Positions 14,716 through 23,187 of a stretch of 64,000 bases of DNA are shown here, piece by piece. The notes below the pieces were generated by a model, which was not told the origin of the DNA, did no database searches, and saw nothing but the letters and a program-made list of their open reading frames with translations. This DNA is from Patescibacteria group bacterium (GTDB lineage: Bacteria > Patescibacteriota > Patescibacteriia > 2-12-FULL-60-25): contig JAVHLR010000001.1 in assembly GCA_031082005.1 (NCBI GenBank), positions 16,870 through 80,869 on the forward strand. The letters run 5' to 3'. The stretch's first letter is position 1, and each line of letters starts with the position of its first letter. The position numbers and the translations under genes are program-made.

Positions 14716-15414
14716 ATGCCAAACTATCACCTACACTACGCGATCTCGAAGCGGACGCCTCCCAGTCCCAAGGCCTGGAAGGCAATCGCTGACGTTCAGA
14801 CGGAGATGAACCGCCGCTTCACGTGGTCGCACGAACGCCTGGCGCTCGCCCTCGAGCGACAGCCGGCGCGGCCGGGGCTCGCCTTTCCTTTCGTCCAGCT
14901 CACACCTCAAAAGCCCGAGCTGCCCTCGGATATCTTCATGCGCATCGATGGCGGTCCGGCCATGCGCTTCACCGACTCTGCGGCTTCAGGCTCGACCAGG
15001 GTGCGCGACTCCTTGTGGAACGCACATCTTGCAACGGCCTTCCTGCGCCGCGTTTCGGCAGCGCATCCCGAACTCCTCTTCGAGCTCAGGGACGAGGGCG
15101 GCTTCGTGCTGCCAGGCTCGGTCTGGATCAGGGACGGGAAGGTCGGGACCAACCGCGAATGGCTGAACCGCGAACGGGAACGGGCGCTCGAGCTTTCGGG
15201 CGATCCCCAAGCGGCGGCCCCCTTCGTCTGGGCCGAATGCGAAGCACTCCGTGGCCGGTTCTTCCAGGACACGGTGGCGTCCGACTACGCGGAGGTTCCG
15301 GAGATGCAGGATCTGGGTCTGGACTATGACGAGCTTGGCGGGATGAGCCTCGAGGAAGCCGCCCTTCGGGCGGTGGAACGCCTCGTGCCCATCCGAACGG
15401 AAGTGCTCGCCTGA
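14716..15414 (+). CDS. Hypothetical protein, paralogue B of the 8493-9125 gene
   Basis: The 232-residue protein starts at ATG 14716, again within CATATG and without a ribosome site, as in paralogue A. The two align from end to end (RFTWSHERLAL with HFKWTCEELSL; the VRD..WNA and DEG...LPG blocks). This copy has a longer loop after the first 40 residues (PFVQLTPQKPELPSDIFMRI). No known family recognised. Its own hairpin-bearing upstream region suggests separate control. Confidence 0.65.
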   Translation: MPNYHLHYAISKRTPPSPKAWKAIADVQTEMNRRFTWSHERLALALERQPARPGLAFPFVQLTPQKPELPSDIFMRIDGGPAMRFTDSAASGSTRVRDSLWNAHLATAFLRRVSAAHPELLFELRDEGGFVLPGSVWIRDGKVGTNREWLNRERERALELSGDPQAAAPFVWAECEALRGRFFQDTVASDYAEVPEMQDLGLDYDELGGMSLEEAALRAVERLVPIRTEVLA

Positions 15415-15647
15415 TCCTATCGGTCTCCGCGCCGACCGAAGGACGCGGGGGCCGGACGGTTCGTAAGCCCGGTGCGCGCGAAGCGCGAGGCAACCTCGAC
15501 CCCCGAGGGCGCCGCAGCGGTTCGATCACGGTCTTGCGGTGCCGTCCGGTCCCTCGCTTCCGTTTCTCCTCCGCAATGCGACGAGCGGCAACGCACGAGT
15601 AACGAAGCCGGACGCATGTCCGGATACGGATACATGAGGTGACCGCG

Positions 15648-15953
15648 ATGAAGTGCTTGGTGATGGTAACAATCGACGGAACGGACGATGCAACGAAGAT
15701 CGATGCGCTGCTCGAGAGCGCGGCTGCGGTTTGCGCGGGGGGCAGGGCCGAGATGACGGCGCTCGGCTCCTTCACGCGGCAGGGTCGCAAGTCGGACGAG
15801 ACGGTGCGTACGGCGCTCGTGGAACTCGGTGCGGTCGACGGCGCGGCCAAGCGGCTCGAGTCCGTGCTGCGGGCGATGCTTGCCGCATCGGGGCTGGTGG
15901 AGTGCGAGGCGAGGGCGTGGAACGGCGGGGACAAGGCGCCCAATCCCACATGA
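15648..15953 (+). CDS. Small hypothetical protein
   Basis: The start ATG 15648 has GAGGTG seven bases upstream (GTG 15639 in frame is possible). The 101-residue protein opens with a strand (KCLVMVTIDG), then a helix (ATKIDALLESAAAVC), a strand (AEMTALGSFT) and a long helix (AAKRLESVLRAMLAASG). This is a ferredoxin-like alternation. No family recognised. The preceding 230 bp hold no gene I can support. Confidence 0.5.
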   Translation: MKCLVMVTIDGTDDATKIDALLESAAAVCAGGRAEMTALGSFTRQGRKSDETVRTALVELGAVDGAAKRLESVLRAMLAASGLVECEARAWNGGDKAPNPT

Positions 15954-16118
15954 TCGTGCACGGGCCGACCGATTTGCCCAGGTCTGTCGTCACGGCCGCA
16001 TGTGATGCTGCTATGCGGGCAGGGCGTCGGCTGAGCAAGGCAAGACGCGGGCTCCGAGTCGGTTTCTTGCCCCAGATTCTGGTCGCGTGAGAAGCTAGCC
16101 CGATTCGGAGACCAGTTG

Positions 16119-17174
16119 ATGCCCACATACGCTTTCTGGAACAACAAGGGCGGCGTCGGGAAGAGCTACCTGACGTTTCAGGTGGCGTGCGAGTACGCAC
16201 TTCAACACCCGGATCAGAACATACTGGTCATCGACGCGTGTCCGCAGGCCAACGCCTCGAGCATGCTATTGGGCGGAATCGACGCGGGAGACCAGGCGCT
16301 GGATCGCTTCTCCACGCAAAGTCCCTTACGAACGATAAGCGGATACGTCGAGGACCGGATTCGCAGTCCATACGTCAACCCTCGGACGGGCTCGTCCTAC
16401 GCGTATCAGGTCAACCAGCTCAACCGGCTGGTGCCGTCGAACCTGTATCTGGTCGTCGGCGACGAGCAGCTGGAGATTCAGGCAAGTCGTGTGGTCGGAG
16501 CTACGGTGCCAGGTCCGCAGGACGCCTGGCGAATTGTCCATCAGTGGTTCAGCGACCTAATCGCGGACGTTATGAGTTCTTGGAACAATCACCCCGCGAC
16601 AGTCTTTCTCGACTGCAACCCAAGCTTCACGATCTACACTGAGCTTGCCATGTCAGCAGCAGATCGATTGATCGTTCCGTTCACCGCGGATGGTTCGTCA
16701 AAGAGAGCTGTGCGCACGCTGCTTTCTCTGCTATACGGAGTCCAGCGAAATCCGGGCGCGCAGCAGTCAACGTTCTATTTGAATTCGAACGTGTTCAGAA
16801 TGACCGTTCCCAACATCTACTCCTATGTGGGCAACAGGCTGACTCAAAACCTCGGTCCAGCCAGCGCATTCAGGACGGTAGTCAATGAGATTGGAGACGA
16901 GATACACAGAATCTGGCAAGCGAATCCGAGTCGCTTTGCCATCCATCCAGTCGGGGCGCAGCCGCCGAGGTCAGCCACGGAATTCCGGCGCATGTTCCAA
17001 GCGCAAATCAAGGACGCGAACACCGCTTCAGTGGTCTCCAGTGCTCTCGGCATTCCTCTTCGCAAACTGACAGCGGGGCCGAAGCAGCTAGCCGGACGCA
17101 CCGTGCCCATAAACCAGACGCAGCTGGACCGCCTCCAACCGAATATCAGGGACTTCGTCCAAACGATCGAATAG
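16119..17174 (+). CDS. ParA/MinD-type ATPase
   Basis: The protein has 351 residues from ATG 16119; TTG 16116 is an alternative. The deviant Walker A of the ParA family is clear (NNKGGVGKS, residues 8-16), with NILVIDACPQANAS as the following strand and switch, and TVFLDCNPS near residue 165 as Walker B. A basic or aromatic C-terminal half (FRRMFQAQIKDANTASVV) is not typical of partition ATPases. No ParB is adjacent. It could partition the element when extrachromosomal, or be the ATPase of an accessory or defence module. Confidence 0.72.
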   Translation: MPTYAFWNNKGGVGKSYLTFQVACEYALQHPDQNILVIDACPQANASSMLLGGIDAGDQALDRFSTQSPLRTISGYVEDRIRSPYVNPRTGSSYAYQVNQLNRLVPSNLYLVVGDEQLEIQASRVVGATVPGPQDAWRIVHQWFSDLIADVMSSWNNHPATVFLDCNPSFTIYTELAMSAADRLIVPFTADGSSKRAVRTLLSLLYGVQRNPGAQQSTFYLNSNVFRMTVPNIYSYVGNRLTQNLGPASAFRTVVNEIGDEIHRIWQANPSRFAIHPVGAQPPRSATEFRRMFQAQIKDANTASVVSSALGIPLRKLTAGPKQLAGRTVPINQTQLDRLQPNIRDFVQTIE

Positions 17175-17328
17175 CCAGCTGAAAACCAGGTGAGTACTGC
17201 GCTCTTCGCGATCGGCGGCGGACCATGCCCCAGTGCCTGCCATTCACCCCTCATTCCCTTACCGCCGTGACCGCTGGCGGGGACGGCATCCAGCACCCAG
17301 GTTCGGCGGTGCGCAGCCCTTCGGAAAC

Positions 17329-17643
17329 TCAGTGGCCGCGCTGGTCCGGACCGCTGGCGTTGCCTCCGTCGAGCCCCACTGCCTTCTTCATGACTGCCGC
17401 GTTCTTATCGGCAAATGCTGGGTCGTCATCGGTCGTGATGACGATAGCGAATGGCTCTGGACAGTCACGGCCCTCGAAATCGCACGGCTGGTGGAAGTTG
17501 ACGCCGGTTACGCGCAAAAGAAGTCGCGGGACTCCGGACGCTGGAAATGCTAGATCGATTCTGTCGCCCACCCGCGGCAGCGCATGGAACTTCGCATGGA
17601 CTACATGGTTTCCGAATTCTACCTGTGCGGGAATGCTCATCAT
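17329..17643 (-). CDS. Small hypothetical protein
   Basis: A 104-residue frame starts at ATG 17643 (GGGAG close upstream; a second ATG directly follows). The predicted product is beta-rich (QVEFGNHVVHAKFHALPRVG, FAIVITTDDDP) and could be a small barrel. The C-terminal 15 residues are low in complexity. It converges with the ParA-like gene. No family recognised; coding is likely but not certain. Confidence 0.45.
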   Translation of the reverse strand: MMSIPAQVEFGNHVVHAKFHALPRVGDRIDLAFPASGVPRLLLRVTGVNFHQPCDFEGRDCPEPFAIVITTDDDPAFADKNAAVMKKAVGLDGGNASGPDQRGH

Positions 17644-17754
17644 GGCTCCCTTCCGCGCTTGTGCGCTGTTCGATGTCCACGGCACGGGCGCTAGTGTGGG
17701 GGGATCCTGCTGGTCAGCGCTCGCTCGATTGCCGGTGTTCGATGCTCGTCCTGC

Positions 17755-18270
17755 TCACCCCTTGGCGTCAATTATCCGGACGACATCGTCCCTCGTAAGC
17801 TCCTGCTTGGCCCCCGACTTATTCCACTCCGCAAGCATTGCCCTGTACCGCTTCAAGGTGGGGCAGTGGCTGTTGAAATTATCACCACGGTCGACCTCAG
17901 GGAACCGAGGGTCGTGCGGGCCATCAATGGCGCAGAAGTACCGAGCGTAGCCCATCTGTTTGCATTCATTGTTGCCGTCGAATCCGCTGAACTTGACCTT
18001 CCACTCCTCGATCCCGCTCTTGTCCGCAAGTGCTTCATAGGCACGCTTTAATGCCCTGTGCATGTCGAGGATGTCGACGACCTCCCGGCACTCGGCGTCC
18101 GTCATCACATCCTCGTATATGTGCTCGGCAATCCAGCCATAGTGTAGTTCGTATCCAGACTCCAACGCCTCGCGCCACGTCGCGTAGGACCCCGCTTCAT
18201 CGGGGTAGAGCTTCTCCAGAATGCGATACTGATTGGCCAGTAGAAGCCGTTCGGTGCGTGTAAACCTCAT
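17755..18270 (-). CDS. YfbU family protein
   Basis: The 171-residue protein starts at ATG 18270. It follows the YfbU pattern closely: MRFTRTERLLLANQYRILE at the N-terminus, GYELHYGWIAEHIY, EVVDILDMHRALKRAYE, then VKFSGFDGNNE and MGYARYF, where E. coli YfbU has the equivalent 'FLGFD...YLGYVRF'. YfbU has no firmly established biochemical role. The gene sits in an accessory stretch between the ParA-like and integrase genes, alongside two unknowns on the same strand. Confidence 0.8.
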   Translation of the reverse strand: MRFTRTERLLLANQYRILEKLYPDEAGSYATWREALESGYELHYGWIAEHIYEDVMTDAECREVVDILDMHRALKRAYEALADKSGIEEWKVKFSGFDGNNECKQMGYARYFCAIDGPHDPRFPEVDRGDNFNSHCPTLKRYRAMLAEWNKSGAKQELTRDDVVRIIDAKG

Positions 18271-18303
18271 GCGATTCTCCAGGTCGACTCAAGCGTAGGG
18301 CGT

Positions 18304-18900
18304 TCAGATCTGCGCGAAGACCGTCAGGAAGTTATTGGCCTCCCCAGTCAGGAGTGCGTCCAAGCCTGGCGTGGGAGCAGCCATCGTGTGCAGCTTTCCC
18401 TTCCGAGCGTCCAGCAAGCCAAATGTCGCGGAAGTCGCTGACCCAGCGAGCGCCTGGTCCATCAAGTGCAGCACCAGCTGAACCTTGGGTTTCGTGAGCG
18501 GCTCATCCTTCCAGTAGACCTTGATTACATGACGGACACCCTGGATCTCCAACCCGAGCTCGGGGTTGACGGAGAGGGGCAGCGAGCCGATCTGATGGAC
18601 CGTCGATGGAGGATCGAACCAGGGGTACTTCTTCCTCTTGCCGTAGAACTTCTGATAGCCCGCGAGGATCGCCAGGTATGGGCTTCGCTTCGGCGTGGCC
18701 TGGGAGGCAGCCCAGGACTGAAGGTCGCCGATTGACCCACCCGCAACGTGCGTCTCCACGACCTTGTCGCGCAGGTCCTTGTAGAAGTCCATGAACGGCT
18801 TGTAGTCGTCGCGGTACTTGAAGTCCTTCACGACCGTGAGCTTGGGGGTGCCTGCCTTGAGGACGAAGTCGACAAAGTAGGTAAGGGAGACATTCTTCAT
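18304..18900 (-). CDS. Hypothetical protein
   Basis: The 198-residue protein starts at ATG 18900, behind AAGGGG. The open frame runs much further upstream, but that part is Arg/Ser-rich and not protein-like, so I place the start here. The product has mixed alpha/beta features (DFKYRDDYKPFMDFYKDLRD; IKVYWKDEPLTKPKVQLVL; LHTMAAPTPGLDALLTGE). It ends 33 bp before the YfbU-family gene and is probably co-transcribed with it. No family recognised. Confidence 0.55.
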   Translation of the reverse strand: MKNVSLTYFVDFVLKAGTPKLTVVKDFKYRDDYKPFMDFYKDLRDKVVETHVAGGSIGDLQSWAASQATPKRSPYLAILAGYQKFYGKRKKYPWFDPPSTVHQIGSLPLSVNPELGLEIQGVRHVIKVYWKDEPLTKPKVQLVLHLMDQALAGSATSATFGLLDARKGKLHTMAAPTPGLDALLTGEANNFLTVFAQI

Positions 18901-19378
18901 GACCAGGCCCCTTGGGTGGGGAGTCCGCAAAAAAAGTGGCGAGACGGCCACAACCTGCGCATCCGCGCAGGTGGAGTCAAGGGCGGAGAACGGAGTTGTT
19001 AGCATCCAGAGGTGAGAAGCGGGATTCCCCTCGGCGTCTGAGCGTCGGCAATGTTGTGCGCGACGAACCCTGCTGGTGCGCCGACCAACACGCCTCCGAC
19101 GAGGTAGCGCACTGCTCTGTATCGACGACGTGGCGAAGGCGTATGGTGCGAGTCGAGCACTCGTGCAGTACCGAGCGAATATCACTCGGGCGGGGTCGCT
19201 GCAACGCGGCTCAAGGTGTAGCCGAGACGAAAGCCGCGAACTCGGGCGCGCCGTGTCTGCCAGATCACTGATCGCGCAGAATAGTACGAGTAACGACGCG
19301 CTCACAGCCCGCATGATCCTCGCGAGAAGCGCGTAGCCCGCCGTTTCGTGCACGCGCAAGCACTCCGAGGAGGGAGCG
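18901..19378. other. Intergenic region before excisionase-integrase pair
   Basis: About 480 bp between a minus-strand gene and the plus-strand excisionase. I see short frames of unlikely composition and no RNA gene. It probably holds the excisionase promoter. Confidence 0.5.
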
Positions 19379-19678
19379 ATGAGCCGCGATGCTGCCGCCG
19401 CGGTGGCGGTCGAGTGCGAGGAGATACTGCGGGACGCGGGGGTCAACGCCGCGGCGACCGTAATGGTGGAGCCCAGTCCAGCGACGCCCATCCTCACCGT
19501 CGACGAACTGGCCGCCCTGCTTCGCGTGGAGCGCAAGACCGTGTACGCCGCCATCACCCGAGGCGACATCCCCGGCGTGCGCCGTGTTGGTCGATCCATC
19601 CGGATTTCGCGCGATGCGGTGCTAGACTGGCTGCGCACAGCCCATGTGCGCGCCCCGCACCCACGGAGGATCCGATGA
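19379..19678 (+). CDS. Excisionase-type helix-turn-helix protein (module 1)
   Basis: The 99-residue protein starts at ATG 19379 after GAGGAGGGAGCG. Its second half has the excisionase/MerR-like helix-turn-helix used to set integrase direction: ILTVDELAALLRVERKTVYA, then a wing with GDIPGVRRVGRSIRISRDAV. Its stop overlaps the integrase start (ATGA). The same gene pair recurs at 60397-61729, and the HTH resembles that of the first gene of the methyltransferase operon (25667-25867). Confidence 0.82.
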   Translation: MSRDAAAAVAVECEEILRDAGVNAAATVMVEPSPATPILTVDELAALLRVERKTVYAAITRGDIPGVRRVGRSIRISRDAVLDWLRTAHVRAPHPRRIR

Positions 19679-20814
19679 GTGTGAGGCGAGTGAAACGCCG
19701 CGACAGGAAGGGCGCGGCTGCGGAGTACTGGATGATCGACGTGTTCGTGGAGCACCCCGACGGCAGGCGCGAACGCATCCGCAAGGTTGCGCCCGTGCAG
19801 ACCAAGCGCGACGCCGAGCGCTACGAGCGCGAGCTCAGGCGCGAGATGCTCTTGGGTGTGCGGTGCGCGGACAACGACAACAAGGAGGTGAAGCCCAAGG
19901 AAACGCCAGCCTTCGCGGCGTTCGTGAAAACCTTTGAATCAAGCTACGTGAAGAGCAACAACAAGCCCTCCGAGGCCGAAACCAAGAAGAGCATCTTCAA
20001 GAAACACCTTGTTCCAGCCTTCGGCAAGCTCAAGCTCGACCAGATCGGCGCCAAGGAAATCGAAGCCTACAAGGCGAAGAAACTCGACAAACTCTCGGCA
20101 AAAACCGTAAACAATCACTTGACGGTGCTGCGTCGCACGCTTGCCGTGGCCCAGGAGTGGGGCGACCTCGCAGTCATCCCGCCCGTAAAATGGCTGAAAG
20201 TGCCCGAGCCCGAATTCGACTTCCTGACGTTCGAGGAAGCCGAGCGGCTCGTCGAAGCAGCCGAACTCGAGTGGCGTCCGATGATTCTGGTGGGGCTCAA
20301 GTGCGGGCTTCGGCAGGGCGAAATCCTCGCGCTGCGCACGGACGACACGGACCTCGTGGCAGGACGCATCATGGTGCGGCGGTCAGTCACCCGCGGCATC
20401 GTGACGACACCGAAAAGCGGTAAGTCCAGGGAGATTCCCCTGGGCGATATCGTGCTTCGGTCCTTGAAGGGGCATCGGCACTTGAAGGGCGAGCTGGTGT
20501 TCTGCGACGAGCGCGGGGGCATGCTCTCGAAGGGCGAGTGCAAGCACCCACTCTGGCGGGCCTGTAAGCGTGCGGGTCTGCGGCGTATCGGCTGGCACGT
20601 GCTTCGTCACTCATTCGCAAGTCACCTCGCCATGCGTGGCGTACCCCTGAAGGCCATCCAAGAGCTGATGGGTCACGCGACGATCGAGATGACGATGCGC
20701 TACGCGCACCTCTCGCCGGACGTGCGCCGCGATGCGGTGCGCACGCTCGACGAGCCGGCCTCGACGTCCAATGGCAACCTGATGGCAACCAAGGCCGCGG
20801 AGGGGCAAAAGTAG
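19675..20814 (+). CDS. Tyrosine recombinase / integrase (module 1)
   Basis: The 379-residue protein starts at ATG 19675. An N-terminal strand-rich arm-binding region (YWMIDVFVEHPDGRRERIRK) and SAM-like core-binding domain (about 75-170) precede the catalytic domain. The catalytic residues are present: Arg in LKCGLRQGEIL, His-x-x-Arg in HVLRHSFASHLA, His in LMGHATIEM, and Tyr in MRYAHLS. It resembles the integrase at 60644-61729 in both layout and sequence. A candidate attachment core (20834-20856) begins 19 bp after its stop. Two TGGCAACC repeats lie inside its 3' end. Confidence 0.9.
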   Translation: MSVRRVKRRDRKGAAAEYWMIDVFVEHPDGRRERIRKVAPVQTKRDAERYERELRREMLLGVRCADNDNKEVKPKETPAFAAFVKTFESSYVKSNNKPSEAETKKSIFKKHLVPAFGKLKLDQIGAKEIEAYKAKKLDKLSAKTVNNHLTVLRRTLAVAQEWGDLAVIPPVKWLKVPEPEFDFLTFEEAERLVEAAELEWRPMILVGLKCGLRQGEILALRTDDTDLVAGRIMVRRSVTRGIVTTPKSGKSREIPLGDIVLRSLKGHRHLKGELVFCDERGGMLSKGECKHPLWRACKRAGLRRIGWHVLRHSFASHLAMRGVPLKAIQELMGHATIEMTMRYAHLSPDVRRDAVRTLDEPASTSNGNLMATKAAEGQK

Positions 20815-21007
20815 CAAAATATCCGAGGAAACTGGGTGGAGGCGCCGGGAATCGAACCCATGAAAAAGTCCGCGGAAAAAGTCAAGCGGGACGTGCACAT
20901 GGGCAGCAACATCGCGGATTCCAAAGAAAAGGTTCCTCCCGTCTTGTCCCACCCAGTTCCCTCCCGTCCCGTCGCTGGCTGCAGAGTCAGTGGCAACCGT
21001 GGCAACC
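20772..21007. repeat. Four TGGCAACC octamers flanking the att-like core (arm-type sites)
   Basis: TGGCAACC occurs at 20772-20779, 20783-20790, 20991-20998 and 21000-21007, all in the same orientation, in two closely spaced pairs, one on each side of the tRNA-like core. Paired direct repeats flanking a core are the usual layout of integrase arm-binding sites. Inverted copies of a 12-13 bp sequence (20827-20839 and 20949-20960) lie between the pairs. The 400 bp between 20814 and 21214 hold no gene. Confidence 0.65.
20834..20856 (-). other. Candidate attachment core: tRNA/tmRNA 3'-end fragment
   Basis: Read on the minus strand this is a T-arm and 3' acceptor strand: GGGTTCGATTCCC, then GGCGCCTCCA. 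No D-arm or anticodon arm precedes it, so it is not a whole tRNA gene. It lies immediately after an integrase gene, where attP or att junctions carry exactly such a piece. The parent tRNA or tmRNA is not in this window. Confidence 0.75.
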
Positions 21008-21213
21008 AGGTGCGGTACCGGGTTACATGGCCCAGCGACGCCTGGTTCCACTCTGGCTGTAGGAGAGAACATGATAAACGCATTCACTAATCGATGCTCC
21101 GCCAACCCGCTGCATCAGCGGTTCGGGCTGAGGCCGGTCGCGCACTGCCCGGCTGGGGCAACGCGCTTCGTCCAGTCGAGGCCCGCGGCTCGTGCTAGCT
21201 TAGGAGGAGGGAC

Positions 21214-21768
21214 ATGACCGAACTCCAGATAGATCCCAGGCCGTACTCGCCCGATGTCGAGCGATCGCTCAAGGCAATGGACGAGCGAGCCGTGCGTGAG
21301 GCGGTGCTCCCCGAGTTGCTCAAGGCCCTGGACTTCTTCGACGTGCGCCAACGTCACGGCGCCCGCGAAGAGGGCAAGGACCTTCTCGCCTGGCGAAACA
21401 GCGTTCTCGGCACGCACGATTGGCATGGGTTCGTCGTCAAGGTCGGCGACCTGAACGCCCAAGTCACCTCCGCGCACGGTGTTCGTTCGGTGCTGCACCA
21501 GGTGGAGCAGGTGCTTGACCACGAGATCACGGATCCCCTCACATCCGGGCAGACCTTCGTCCGCGAGTGCTGGGTTGTCACGACGGGCACCATTCCCGGG
21601 CCCGCGCTAGATGAGGTTGCGGTAACACTCCGCCGGCACCACCTTCATCAAGCTGTACGGTGGATCGACGGCAAGAAACTCTCGTCACTGCTTTGCGAGC
21701 ACCTTCCGGCACCACAATTGGACGCGATTCTCGCTCTGCCCGCGAAAACGGAGGAAGTACTGCCATGA
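21214..21768 (+). CDS. Restriction-endonuclease-fold-like protein
   Basis: The 184-residue protein starts at ATG 21214 after GGAGGAGGG. The pattern ALDFFDVRQRHGAREEGKDL followed by a strand HGFVVKVGDLN resembles PD-(D/E)XK-type domains (acid, Asp, then a strand ending in Lys) found in restriction and STAND-linked nucleases. A long helix (VRSVLHQVEQVLDHEITDP) and VRECWVVTTGTIPGPALDEV then WIDGKKLSSLL follow, as in such domains. It overlaps the next gene by 4 bp. It may be a sensor or nuclease of a small two-gene defence unit. Confidence 0.55.
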   Translation: MTELQIDPRPYSPDVERSLKAMDERAVREAVLPELLKALDFFDVRQRHGAREEGKDLLAWRNSVLGTHDWHGFVVKVGDLNAQVTSAHGVRSVLHQVEQVLDHEITDPLTSGQTFVRECWVVTTGTIPGPALDEVAVTLRRHHLHQAVRWIDGKKLSSLLCEHLPAPQLDAILALPAKTEEVLP

Positions 21769-22052
21769 AGATCCGAGTCTACCCCACCGGCCTGGGAACG
21801 AGAGACTGGCGGGTCGAGTTCGCGGACGGACGTCAGATCTGCGACATCCGCCTGGCCGTCAGCTCCATCATGAATGGATCGCGCTACTACATCATCGTGG
21901 ACGGCACGGTGACGAAGGAGGGCACGTTCGACTTCGCCGTGTGGGACTGGGATGCCGCGCGGGAACTGCTCACTGCCCTCGTCAGAAGCATGTACCTGGA
22001 TGCAGAGATCTCGGTGGAGATTCCGCAGACCTCCCGTGCGGTGAATGGGTGA
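21765..22052 (+). CDS. Small hypothetical protein coupled to the nuclease-like gene
   Basis: The 95-residue product starts at ATG 21765, overlapping the preceding stop by 4 bp. It is beta-rich with an N-terminal repeat of strands (KIRVYPTGLGTRDWRVEFAD, YYIIVDGTVTKEGTFDFAVW) and a C-terminal helix (AARELLTALVRSMYLDAE). Tight coupling suggests a subunit or regulator of the nuclease-like protein. No family recognised. Confidence 0.6.
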   Translation: MKIRVYPTGLGTRDWRVEFADGRQICDIRLAVSSIMNGSRYYIIVDGTVTKEGTFDFAVWDWDAARELLTALVRSMYLDAEISVEIPQTSRAVNG

Positions 22053-22181
22053 AGAGGGGTAAACCGGCGAGCTCATCCTGGGTCATCCCAGATTCTGCCG
22101 CTGGTCAACAAGTGAGCAGATACTACCATGGCGCGCCGGAAACGCCCCGCGCGCTTCGGTTGCATCTTGCATCAAGCGTCG

Positions 22182-23183
22182 CTAGTCGCTGCTCCGCTTC
22201 GCCTCGAATGCGTCGCGAACCGCTGCGTACGTGTTGCTGGCTGGTTGGTCCTTTGCGTTGCGGAGCGATTCGACGTAGTCAGCCATGAGGCTGAAGAGCT
22301 TTGCGCATCCGGCTCTGTCCGCGACATCCCCTATCAGATTGCTGGAACTGTCATAGGGATCGGCGATCACCCCGCTCTGGATCGCCCGAGCAAGGTGACG
22401 AAACGCATACACAACTTCAAGGGAAACCGACTTCGTCCAACTCGTTGCTCGTCCGTAGTCGACTATCGCCGTCTCGATGGCAAACGAAGGCAGCTTGATG
22501 CCGTATGTGTCGCGGACGCGCTTCGCGATGCGGATGACGTTCCGAAAGTCCGCCTTTCCATCGGCGACGCGATTCAGTATCTCGATATCCCCACGCGGGG
22601 ATGTCAACGTCCAACCATCGGCCGCGTTGCCCTTCGGGATGTTGTAGAAAACGGTGCCATTGTTCGCGTGCTCGAAGACCCCAGCTGGCACGAGGTCGAT
22701 TGCAAGGTCTCTCGACGCAATCCGCGCAGTGATTGCCTGGCCATCGCGGATAGGTGCCTCGCCCCCGAACGAGTCCACAATCCTAGCAACGACAAGCCTA
22801 AGCCACTCGAGCATCTTCGCCGGGCTCACGCCTGAACCGTCGGGCTTGAAGAAGCGTTCGTCGTACTTGTGATTCGGGAATTCCGATCCTTGGCCCGAAC
22901 CCAAGGTCCTTCCTCCCGAGTGGAAGTAACCAGTATTGGAGTCGATCACCACTAGGATATCGAACTCATCCACGTCCCGTACCTTTGTGCCCTTGAAGTA
23001 GCTGCCAAAACGGATGAAACGTTCAGTCGGGTAGAGCTGAGGCCCAGCCGATGTCGACACAATCTCGTTCTCGAGACGGGTCAGAAACCACTCCCGGCTC
23101 GCGGCACATGCACTGATGTCCTTCGCACCAAGCGCGATGTCCGTTTCGATATACTTGTGGATGGCTGCATCGACGTCTGCCAT
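22182..23183 (-). CDS. cGAS/Mab21-like nucleotidyltransferase
   Basis: The 333-residue protein starts at ATG 23183, just after the stop of the S-4TM gene (an earlier start at 23228 would overlap it). The active-site pattern is GSYFKGTKVRDVDEFDIL: Gly-Ser then Glu-Phe-Asp, as in cGAS and Mab21-type enzymes, with a third Asp in LAIDLVPAGVF. A C-terminal helical domain follows (IRIAKRVRDTYGIKLPSFAIE). Enzymes of this group make cyclic or linear oligonucleotide signals. It is the third gene of a minus-strand unit with another NTase and a four-span effector. Confidence 0.8.
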   Translation of the reverse strand: MADVDAAIHKYIETDIALGAKDISACAASREWFLTRLENEIVSTSAGPQLYPTERFIRFGSYFKGTKVRDVDEFDILVVIDSNTGYFHSGGRTLGSGQGSEFPNHKYDERFFKPDGSGVSPAKMLEWLRLVVARIVDSFGGEAPIRDGQAITARIASRDLAIDLVPAGVFEHANNGTVFYNIPKGNAADGWTLTSPRGDIEILNRVADGKADFRNVIRIAKRVRDTYGIKLPSFAIETAIVDYGRATSWTKSVSLEVVYAFRHLARAIQSGVIADPYDSSSNLIGDVADRAGCAKLFSLMADYVESLRNAKDQPASNTYAAVRDAFEAKRSSD

Positions 23184-23187
23184 ATGA

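Noticed and set aside
18901-19755. Upstream extension of the minus-strand frame at 18304
   Set aside because: The sequence before ATG 18900 is Ser/Arg-rich and antisense to the excisionase, so it is not part of the protein.
20834-20856. Complete tRNA gene
   Set aside because: Only the T-arm and 3' acceptor strand are present. No anticodon or D arm can be folded from the flanks.
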